This document shows positions 55,801-64,000 of a DNA stretch of 64,000 bases, one piece after another (position 1 is the first letter of the stretch; each line of letters starts with the position of its first letter). The notes below the pieces were generated by a model. It saw only the letters and a program-made list of their open reading frames with translations. It was not told the origin of the DNA and did no database searches. Position numbers and translations under genes: made by a program. Source of the stretch: Thinopyrum elongatum (lineage: Eukaryota > Streptophyta > Magnoliopsida > Poales > Poaceae); contig CM022301.1 of assembly GCA_011799875.1 (NCBI GenBank), positions 17,051,927 through 17,115,926 of the forward strand, read 5' to 3'.

Positions 55801-58629
55801 CACCACTCCATCTTGCTGCTGTTAAAGGGCATGAGAGCACTGTGGAGGTTCTGTTGGAACACCATGCAGATGTAATGTGCTTGTACCCTTTTTTTCTATC
55901 TGTTGACCCAACTTATGTTGCATTTGCTTTACTTGAAAGTAGTTATCTCAAGGACCTGCCATTACTACGGCATGCAAATGTTTATGACAGCCTTGTTTTT
56001 TACAGGTCAACAAGGTTGTGACTTCTAATCTAGTAACACCTCTAAAGGCCGCATTGCTTGCTGCTTCCACGCCTTGTGTGAAGTTATTGGTTCAGGTATG
56101 GAATTGTCTACTAATCTGCTTTTCCTTGCAAGATGTGCTTATCTATGAGTAACTACGTACTGATGTTACGGTTGCTCATATCTGTTCTGATCTTCAATTT
56201 ATATGGAGAGACTATATGTTTGTCTACTGATCTTCCGCATGTACATTTTGGTAGGCTGGAGCTAATGTGAATGATGTCAATAATTCCTTGGCAAGAGCTG
56301 CAAGCGAAGGCTTGACTGAATGTGTTAAGTGCTTGCTGGAGGCTGGTGCAGACCCAAATCGTCCTGATGAGGTGACCTTGTCTCTTGTTTTCCACACAAC
56401 ATCGTTTTGAGCTGATTGACTTGGTAGTTCTAGTACTTATAGTTTCTGCAAAAATATGGTGGTACAAGTCTATATGTAATGGGGAAACCGAAGGTGAAAG
56501 CGAAGTATAGTTTCGTACAAAAAATTGCTTGAGTTTTAAAGCATTTGGGATATATATATATGTTTGTCGGTACTCTGGTATGATTAGTTTGACTATTATC
56601 AGTTGCCTTTTAATAGAAGCCTGTTAATGTTTCCTTTTTCATTTGTCATCTATTTTCTTTTCGTGGTCAGATATGCACATAAAGTTATAGGATACTATCA
56701 ACTGAATGGGCTGATTTTGAATTGAAGATATATATGTTTGGCAGTAATCTGTGGTATGATTAGTTTGACTACTATCAGTTGCCTTTTAACACAAGCTTGT
56801 AAACGTTTCCTTTTTCATTTGGCATCTATATTCTTGTTATGGTTTGATATGCACAGAAAGTTATACTGTACTATGTTGGCCAATCTTAACGTTACCAAAC
56901 TAATTAGTTTGGGATAGAAACAAGGGGTACAAGCTACATTATTGACTAGTACTAGCTTTATTAGGCATCTGTTTGGTTGTATTATTACATCTTTTTGCGT
57001 CGTCCCTTTGGCGAGCATATCAATTCTTAGAGTACCAAGGATTCATTATCTTGTCTTTTATGTATTCAATCTTCACTTTTCAGTATTCCTTAGCAAGCTT
57101 TCTTCTTTTGCTTGACAGTGTGGTAGAATGCCGATAGAGTTAGCTGCTGTGTATGGTACGCGGGAAGACGTTGAGCTTCTGTTTCCTGTCACCTCCCCAA
57201 TCTCAACTGTGGCAGACTGGAGCATTGATGGGATAATTAATCATGCCAAACTGGAGAGGTTGCAGCTGCAGGTATGCCACCGTGGCGAAAATAAGTGCCA
57301 TTCCCCAATGAAAAAAAAACATTTGGATGTATATTATTGTCCTTTGAATGCATTAAATCCTCAGTCAGTTGCTATGTAATTGTCGCACACATCGGAATTT
57401 CGAATGTATGACTAAAGTTATTTGAATTTGCTCAGGATGAGGATGTTCTTAACACAAGGAAGTCTGACCTGAAACGAAAAGGGGATGAAGCATTTGAAAA
57501 GCAGGATTACACAAATGCATCAGAGTTCTACACACAGGTACAGTACAGTATTGTGTTGGTCTATATTTTATAAAGATAATCTGTGAAGTGTGAAATGTTC
57601 TACATGCAGATACATTTTATAAAGTTAATATGTTAAGTGGCTAGTATCATTATCATCATGTAGCTTACTGTCTGAAGTGTAAACCACAAAACCAGCAAGT
57701 AACCTGTTTTACAGGAGAACTGCTGTAGAAGTTGCAATGACAAAAAATGACATGAAGTACTAACTCTTGCATAGGCCTTGGATAAGTGCAGGCATAGAGC
57801 ACATGCCTCTGTTGAGTAGATATTATCTTCATGAGTTATTTTGATGATATAGTACGATGTTTTGGCCGGGTCCGTATTAATCTGCGATGATGTGTCTGCC
57901 CTTTATTTGCTATCCATTTGCAATTTTATTTTATCTCTTGGAAGAATTTGCTATTGTAACTTCAGTCGGTATATATGTTGACACATGCATGCTGCTTGGT
58001 TGGGCGCAGGCACTGAAAGTTGATCCTTCTGATGGCAAGATGCTCGCGAGCAGGAGCCGCTGCTGGCTTCAGCTTGGCGATGGACAGAAGGCTTTGGAGG
58101 ATGCAACCAGATGCAAGAGGAGGTGCCCGGAGTGGGCGGAGGCGCGCCTTCGCCGAGGACAGGCTCTGATGCTGCTAAAGGTGCACTTTTCTTCTTCTTT
58201 TTGGAGACCAAAGCATTTTTACATTTCTGTTTTTGTTTGTTTGAGAGTAGCATTTTTGCATTCTGATAAGTACCACTGCTTTCTTCTGGTCTGCCGTCGA
58301 TCCGAACTCTGTGTCCATTTCTTCCAGGACTATGAGAAAGCTTGCGAGGAGCTGTCGGGTGGCGTGGAGCTGGACCCCGAGAACGATGAGATGGACAAAT
58401 TGTTCTGGTAAGTATGGAAGAGAGACCCCCACCATTTACTCACTCTTGTCGTCCAGGTGACAAAAATGGACTCTATATATATGTGGTTTGTGCAACATGC
58501 ATGTAGATCAGAAGCATGGTTGCCTTGTCAAACTGACTGACTGATTGTGCTAGCTGATTGCTTGGTTATGTTTGATGATCTGATGGACTTGTTCTTTTCA
58601 GGGAGGCGATGGAACTGAAGAAGAAGTGA
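52868..58629 (+). CDS. Ankyrin-repeat and TPR protein (12 exons, 440 residues)
   Basis: Exons: 52868-52922, 53029-53100, 53272-53451, 53576-53710, 55732-55871, 56006-56095, 56255-56371, 57119-57271, 57436-57537, 58010-58180, 58328-58407, 58602-58629. All junctions are GT-AG with matching phase; coding length is 1323 nt. Residues about 20-290 hold ankyrin repeats ([75 protein letters not shown]); residues about 315-435 hold TPRs ([59 protein letters not shown]). This order matches plant ankyrin-TPR proteins related to Arabidopsis TPR10, an adaptor type associated with Hsp90/Hsp70; no signal peptide or membrane segment is seen, so it is probably cytosolic. Clamp residues appear partly replaced. 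The gene is intact and looks like a conserved host gene. Confidence 0.92.
53711..55731 (+). repeat. Intron 4 of the ankyrin-TPR gene: four ~400-bp diverged tandem repeats
   Basis: Landmarks recur in order about four times (starting near 54205, 54600, 55025 and 55425): TTCATCCAGAAAT, TGTGCTATTATGGCCATT, GTAGCATTGTTGGTTTGCTC, TCTGCTCAAAACTT, and CTTCAGGGAGGTGTGA-like ends. The last repeat end is the true exon 5 acceptor. The repeats are diverged, so the duplication is old. Confidence 0.75.
54943..55001 (+). pseudogene. Decayed duplicate of exon 5 inside intron 4
   Basis: After an acceptor-like TTATCTTCAG the sequence GGAGGTGTGAAATTGTAAAG parallels the start of exon 5 (55732), and similarity runs on to CTCAGAACA. 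Used as an exon it would place TAG at 54963-54965 in frame, so inclusion would truncate the protein. It has no clear donor. Confidence 0.7.
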
Positions 58630-59150
58630 TGCCCGCCCGCGCGTCGCGAAACCGAAGCCCTTCTTTTTTTGCGCTTTTCGTGGATGGATGGTTAGAGACC
58701 CTCTTAGTCAGTAGTGCCTGCATTTTGCTAGCTTGAAACAATGGCTCAATGTGTCATCTTGGTGACGGTCTTAAGACTCTAGAATTCAGAGCAAAGTAGT
58801 TAAGTAGATTATCTATCACTCGCAACTTTTGGTAAGCTTGTGCTGCTGTGCCCATGCAACAACATTTCTACTATCACTGCGTCATCCGGTTCGTGAGGGG
58901 ACGATGGATGGTAATGGATTGAAATTTGGTGGATTTTCTGTTGAGATGTGTTTGGGTAATGCAGATGATTGTGATGATGATATGCAATCTGTTGGGGCCT
59001 TCCTTCCGTTTATATGATATATATAGTAATGCTTCCTTTAAATTTTCTTTTAAAAAAATAAAGTTCTTTTTTTTTGCTGAGACAGAGTTTTAACCACACG
59101 ATCTTTGATCCAATGGAAAGGATCCCTAAACCGCCTCTCCCACCATTGCT
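58630..59150 (+). other. 3' UTR and downstream flank of the ankyrin-TPR gene
   Basis: T/G-rich sequence after the stop. No canonical AATAAA is seen close by; AAAAAATAAAG near 59054 is a candidate. A short open stretch at 58829-59017 has no domain. Confidence 0.45.
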
Positions 59151-59157
59151 CTCCTTC

Positions 59158-59300
59158 ACAGGGCCGGCCCATAGGCCGGGGCAACGGGGCGACCGCCCTG
59201 GGCCCCTGGGAGGTAGGGGCCCCGGCCCAGGTAGTAGTACAGTATATGTATTAGGATATTTTCTTCTTTAGGTCCAGAAAAATAAGAGGAAAAAGAAGAA
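59158..59300. mobile_element. Possible hAT-like element end
   Basis: CAGGGCCGGCCCATAGGCC followed by GGGGCGACCGCCCTGGGCCCC is a G/C-rich motif that I know from termini of plant hAT-type elements (CAGGGCCGGCCC). I find no matching right end and no 8-bp target duplication in the window, so it is a fragment or another repeat. Confidence 0.4.
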
Positions 59301-60310
59301 GGCCCAAGCCCACCACGTAGCTAGCACTCACGGACCGAAAGAATCGATCGCTAGTTCCCTACGCTGTTGCTGTGCTGCAACACTCCATCGATCTCCTTTG
59401 CCACAAAAAAAAAAAAACTCACTTCCTATGCTCAACAAAAAAAAAAACTCCAGCTCACCATGAACAGATCATTGAAGTACTCACTTCATCCAAATATATA
59501 GGGCCTAATATGTATTTCGAGATATCCTTTGAGCATTGATATGCTCAACAATATACGAGATGTATGTCATATAAAGTATACCGTAAAATTCATATTTTAA
59601 ATGTAGGATAGGGTCCAATCCTTCTCATTTTAAAGGAAAAAAAAGCATTAGCCTAGACTCAATAGAAAAATTCATATCCTATGCATCAAATAACATCTCT
59701 TTCTTTATAGGAATTGAGATGCATGTCATCTCACTTCCTATGAAATTCCTATTCCTACAATATTCCTATCATATGAACAAAAGGAGGCGTAAAAAAGGAA
59801 AGTGCGTGGGAGATAAAGGGCTAGACCAACTTAAATGATTTTTGCAAAAAAAATGACATCAAATAAAAATAGAAAAAAAATGCATGCATTAGCCATGAGA
59901 AAAAAAATGCAAAAAAATGCAAATGATGTATATGTTAGAAATTTAGGGTTTGTGGTCTACCCCCTATTCCTCTGTGCTTATCCGTGGTGCCGTTCACAAT
60001 TCGTATATTTGAGGCTAGGGGGTAGGGACCTTCTTATACTGTCTTTCCAAAGAGTCCACCTCTTATACATATATAAGATTCCTAGTCGTTACAACTAGTT
60101 TTCAGGATAGAGTCCAGATCAAATTACCAACCACAATCATATTTGTTTGTTAACGGATTCTACCCGTTATGTCCCCGGGCACACACCTGTGAACAATGCG
60201 CCATAATAGAGTGTAAATTCCTCTAATTATGTAGATCAACATTAAGGATGTAATCTAACTATATGATCTAGCTCCTTCCGATTATCACTGTACTCGGTAG
60301 TCTTTCCAAT
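59301..60310. other. Spacer with a MITE-like segment
   Basis: 59560-59790 contains the AGGAATTGAGATGCATG, CCTATTCCTACAATATTCCTAT and GAACAAAAGGAGGCG strings, typical of a common grass MITE whose ends read as AGGAATTcat and AAAGGAGGC; the boundaries are not clear. The rest is A/T-rich and I see no gene. Confidence 0.35.
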
Positions 60311-60412
60311 ATTAATATATATATATATATATATCTATATTATATATTATATATATAATATATATATTATTATATATTATATATTTATATATATATAATA
60401 TATTGTATTCCA
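60311..60412. repeat. (TA)n low-complexity tract
   Basis: About 100 bp of almost pure TA/TAT repeats, probably a microsatellite. Confidence 0.9.
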
Positions 60413-60620
60413 CTGATCTCGACCAGCTTCCTTAAGCATATAACTTAAGTACGTTTCAACAAGTGATAATTCCATGATAATCATGTAAAATAATTCCATG
60501 CATAATTCCATGTATAATTCTATATTGAGGTATTCCAAATATTAGTAATTCCTAGTAATTTGAATATAGTTGCAGGACACATAATTCCAACATTCCAACA
60601 GTATATATATATAGTAATAT

Positions 60621-60992
60621 TATTCATCACCCAGGATGCAGAATAAGTTATTCTTCACCCGAGGTGATCTTACGATCGCTTCATAAATAAATTACGTTTG
60701 GAATACAAATAGTTACATCCATACTGATTCACTACGTAAAATTTGGTATCAGAAAACAAAAATATAGGTTATAAGACCAGAAAAATCGCATTTTATGTAT
60801 GTTTTACACTATGTTTTTACATTAGTAATTTTACGTAACATAAAATATTTTTTACGGCGAGCATATGTTTTCTTACATTCTCTTTTTACGTATGAAATAA
60901 GACAAAATTTACAAAACGTAAAAATACGGTGCATTGATGTCAAAATAGAGAGGGGGTGAAGAATAACTATTTCTCACCTAGGGTGACGAATA
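60621..60992. mobile_element. MITE with ~39-bp terminal inverted repeats
   Basis: The left end TATTCATCACCCAGGATGCA pairs with the right end GGGTGACGAATA, and inner parts pair too (AGTTATTCTTCACCC against GGTGAAGAATAACTAT). The element is 372 bp and has no coding capacity. The flanks show no clear target duplication apart from TA-rich DNA, so the superfamily (MULE-like or Stowaway-like) is open. The interior contains TTTTACGTAA-type strings. Confidence 0.75.
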
Positions 60993-61000
60993 GCGCGACG

Positions 61001-61035
<35 letters not shown>
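61001..61035. repeat. (TA)n microsatellite
   Basis: 35 bp of TA repeats directly after the MITE. Confidence 0.9.
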
Positions 61036-61039
<4 letters not shown>

Positions 61040-61667
61040 GTGATAACATACAAAAAATGGAATTGCCATAGGATAATCAAAAAAATTGCCATGATGAAAA
61101 AAGAAACGAAATGATGAGTTAATGGGTACAGGGGCAGGATAGGATATTTTGGATAGTTAATGACATGCCAGAAGTTAATGCGCATTGACTTTGTGTTCAT
61201 GCATGGTTAATTCTCATACGTGTTGGCAGAGCAAGGATGTGAGATAGCTACTACGTAATTAATGTGTTGGAGCTCGGTTTAATAAATGAAAACAAACGAC
61301 TGCATGCAATGTAATTAGTGTTAATTCATCCTTGTTGACCATGAAGATATACGGTTACATGCGACTGCACTGATAAATCAGCAGGCAACGTCAGTAATAA
61401 CATAACTTTTTTATAGGAGAAAAAGTCTTGAGATTAGTAGAGGTTATTTTTCTAGAATTATTATCACGAAGTTCTCGGGTTTTCACTAGAAATAAAAAAA
61501 TAGAAAGACATAGTTTCGTGGAATTTTTACCATGAGTTTTTCAAGAATTACGATGTTGGAATCCTCAATCTTTTTTATTTCAAATTTTAACAAGGACCCT
61601 GATAAGTGCCACACGTGTGGCACGGACACAAATCCGAAATTTTTTATGGCAAGTTTAGTGACGCGAG
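61036..61667. other. Spacer
   Basis: A/T-rich DNA with no gene or repeat structure that I recognise. Confidence 0.4.
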
Positions 61668-61683
61668 GATGACAACTTTAGTT

Positions 61684-61884
61684 TTTTTTAACATAGCACA
61701 GACGCAAGCGCTCATACATACGCGCATACACTCACCCCTATGAACGCACACACGCACACCCTACCCCTATGAGCACCTGAAATCCTGAAATAAATCCAGG
61801 AATAATGCGAGCACCAGGACTTGAACCCCGGTGGGCTGGGGATACCACTGTTTCTCTAACCATCCAATCACAGGTTGGTTCGCA
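61684..61884 (-). mobile_element. Au-type SINE (tRNA-derived), minus orientation
   Basis: Read on the minus strand it begins TGCGAACCAACCTGTG, includes GGGGTTCAAGTCCTGGTGC (B-box region) and ends in an A-rich tail, all typical of the Au SINE of grasses. It is flanked by a perfect 16-bp target duplication GATGACAACTTTAGTT (61668-61683 and 61885-61900). It is non-coding and moved by LINE machinery. Confidence 0.92.
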
Positions 61885-61900
61885 GATGACAACTTTAGTT

Positions 61901-62795
61901 GTTAATCACGACGACCTTCTTTTTGGATGGCAAATTTCAGTTTTTTTGTTTGTTTTTTCTTTTCGAATGACAACTTTAGTTGTAAAAAACGTTGGGGCCA
62001 AATTGGTTCGTGTCATACGTGTGGCACTTATGATTTGGGTTTAACAATCATGAAATCCACTATTTATTTTAATTACCCAATGATGAGATTCTCAGTTTTC
62101 ATAGAAGACAAATAACTACATCCAACACCAGATCGTTCAAAATCAGATCGTTCAACAACGATTAAGATCGAAGATGAAGATGATTCAAAAAGCCCACTAG
62201 GGTACTTGCTGCTACAAATTAGTCATCCACCATGCTGACACTAGCACTCGCAGTCAAGCATTGCTCTCGTCCATTTGAAGATGATGTGACAGCCCGACGA
62301 TCACCTCCAACCTGGCAGCCATCTGCATTGCCCCATGGCGGTGAGCGACGAATGCCGCCGCCTTGAAGAAAATGAAGCCGACGAGGGAGATGACAAAATC
62401 CCCACAGTAACGTACTCGAAGATCTCCAAAGCCTGCTCAATCTTCTCCTTGATGTAATTCTTGAGGGCTTTCTTCGGTTGTGGAGGCGGAGAGGTCAAGG
62501 AAGAAGGAGGCTCCTGGTAGAGTGGAGAGGTTGAGGAAGAAGGAGGCTTCTGGGGCGGCTGCAGGTATGTCCCATCACTCGATGGCGGAGCCGCCACGGA
62601 CGGTGGCTGCATCAGTACAATACCGGTGTGTCCCTTCGCTCGATGGAGGAGGCTCCTCATGCCCAAAAACAGTATTGCACGAATTAGACAATAACCTATG
62701 AGAACGTAGTAGTGTCATAACCGTGTATTCCGAGTTTGTGAGAATGATATTATGGGGCTGGATAGGGGGGCATTGCCCCCCCCCCCCCTCCCGCA
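61901..62795. other. Spacer with weak minus-strand open stretch
   Basis: 62300-62666 is open on the minus strand with Pro/Ser-rich content (PPQKPPSSSTSPLYQEPPSS), without a recognised domain. It may be part of a decayed transposon protein or chance. A C-run is at 62775-62788. No further structure. Confidence 0.35.
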
Positions 62796-62799
62796 CTTC

Positions 62800-63165
62800 A
62801 CCACGTTATATTTACTAGCAAATATGCCCGTGCGTTGCAATGGGAGAAAAAAAAACCTTTCATATCTCTAGTTGGGTCAGTTGAACAAACTATGCGTGGC
62901 CGGTTCGCAGTTTATGAGATCGAACCCTCCCATCGGCAATTTTATTTTTTGCCAGCTCTCCGGACCTGGGCCTCAGTGCGCGCTTAGGTGGGCTTTTTCT
63001 GTTGGGCCAAAACGGGTGGCAAGTAACGAAACCAAATAGCGTACATGAAATTAATTTAAGCGGGACCAAATGAAGCGGGACGAAACCAAGAATATCACCT
63101 CCCTTTAATAGTAGGTATAGATATAGATATAGATAGGAAACATACCCGTGCGTTGCAACGGGAGA
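62800..63165. repeat. Grass repeat with CCCGTGCGTTGCAAcGGG direct copies
   Basis: ATGCCCGTGCGTTGCAATGGGAG near 62824-62846 and its close copy near 63143-63164 are ~318 bp apart. The string is itself a hairpin (CCCGTtGC/GCAACGGG-like). A short (TAGATA)n run at 63114-63137 precedes the second copy. This is a repeat often seen in grass intergenic DNA; I give no family name. Confidence 0.5.
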
Positions 63166-64000
63166 AACAATTCACCCACATGACCATGTAAATTGTGACA
63201 CAGTATTCTATCAACTAAGATGAAATCAAAAGAAAAAATGAGCAAAGCTAGAGGATTAACATACATCTCCAGTGACGAGATTAACTGTGCAAAGCAAAAA
63301 AAAGGAGAGCAAGGTATCAACAGACTTAGCTTGATGCCACATCAATTCACATGTTCGAAGTTTGATCCTCAAATGGACCAATCTTGAAAATATTTTTTTG
63401 TTGAATAAATATGAACCGAAGGAATCAAACATATAAAATAATTCCAAGCAATTAAGAATCTACAATTGACACATAATCATGGGACTAATAGCAGAATGAA
63501 CATTTTTCTTAAACAAATTTTAGAACCAACGATATTAAATGGTTAACTTCTGGCTTCTGAGATGATGGAACTGGGTCTTCTCGTAATGTTCAAGTACATC
63601 ATTACCTTCTCATCTAGGACCTGAAAGCTGAAAAGAAGCAAAAAATAAAGTCAAATTTGTGGTCACTAAAAATATTTACAATGTAAACCAAAAATATAGT
63701 CTTCCCACGACTACCTTATCAGATAACTTGTATATATTTGAAGGTGTGTCTAGAAGACAATTAATTAAGTCCAATGGTGGATAGCGTTTTTATCAGAAAA
63801 GTGCTTTTTTCAGTCAGCAACTGATAAAAAATGCATCCTATGCTCCAAATGGAATGTAAATGCTGCATTTTGGAGGAAACGACATTCCAAACATGTTAAG
63901 AAACATGAATATAAGCGAAATCCCGGAAATTAATAAAGATGATTTTACCCTTCTTGGAAGCAAGATAAGTTCGTTCGGATGTAGTCGAATTCATTTACTG
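63166..64000. other. Right-end spacer
   Basis: A/T-rich DNA. A possible minus-strand last exon (63540-63625; VLDEKVMMYLNITRRPSS, preceded by a CTTTCAG acceptor) is seen, but its gene would start outside the window. Confidence 0.3.

Noticed and set aside
62301..62666. Pro/Ser-rich minus-strand open stretch
   Set aside because: Low-complexity repeats (SSLTSP, SSSTSP) and no recognised domain; listed only as spacer.
63540..63625. Possible last exon on the minus strand (VLDEKVMMYLNI)
   Set aside because: Only one exon-sized piece, partner exons not visible in the window and no family match.

Overview
The window reads as nuclear DNA of a Triticeae grass (wheat, barley, goatgrass or a close relative). 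The signs are a tRNA-derived Au-type SINE with a 16-bp target-site duplication, a CACTA-type element full of TTTAGTCCCGGTT subterminal repeats, Triticeae-style LTRs, GT-AG multi-exon genes and long gene-poor stretches. No prokaryotic, organellar or viral gene was recognised.

Layout. 1-1425: end of a retrotransposon LTR in minus orientation. 1430-16000: three decayed F-box/LRR/FBD gene copies (minus strand) and two copies of a coiled-coil gene (plus strand), all embedded in long arrays of a degenerate motif built on GAGGCACGGgCGTGAAG. 16392-21675: a FAR1/MULE-type transposase gene on the minus strand, broken by three amber codons, with a 941-bp CACTA element inserted in its 5' part. 23641-29407: a divergently transcribed Ulp1-like (C48) protease relic that has lost most of its catalytic residues. 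29700-36500: more motif arrays around two minus-strand WRN-type 3'-5' exonuclease-like genes, both damaged. 36740-39091: a B3-like gene with one stop codon. 39618-41784: a solo LTR. 42202-42930: a third, catalytically complete and intronless exonuclease-like gene. 42909-51630: a 4361-bp tandem direct duplication, nearly identical between copies, each copy holding an intact minus-strand B3-like gene. 52186-52258: tRNA-Ala(UGC). 52868-58629: an intact 12-exon ankyrin-TPR gene. 58630-64000: its 3' region followed by small repeats, MITEs and the SINE.

How it fits together. From 1.4 to about 50.5 kb the window looks like a giant, decayed, gene-carrying Mutator-like (MULE) complex: a FAR1-type transposase and an Ulp1-like gene diverge from a shared promoter region, as in known Ulp1-bearing MULEs, and several small gene families (FBD F-box, coiled-coil, WRN-exonuclease-like, B3-like) lie around them in two or three copies, each bordered by the same motif arrays. 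The motif core CACG-N2-CGTG is a dyad, so the arrays may be binding sites for a dimeric transposase or FAR1-like protein; this is inference. The arrays stop before the tRNA and the ankyrin-TPR gene, which look like ordinary conserved chromosomal DNA.

Limits. Exon boundaries were placed by eye from splice consensus, reading-frame continuity and comparison between paralogues inside the window. Family names rest on motif recognition without database searches.
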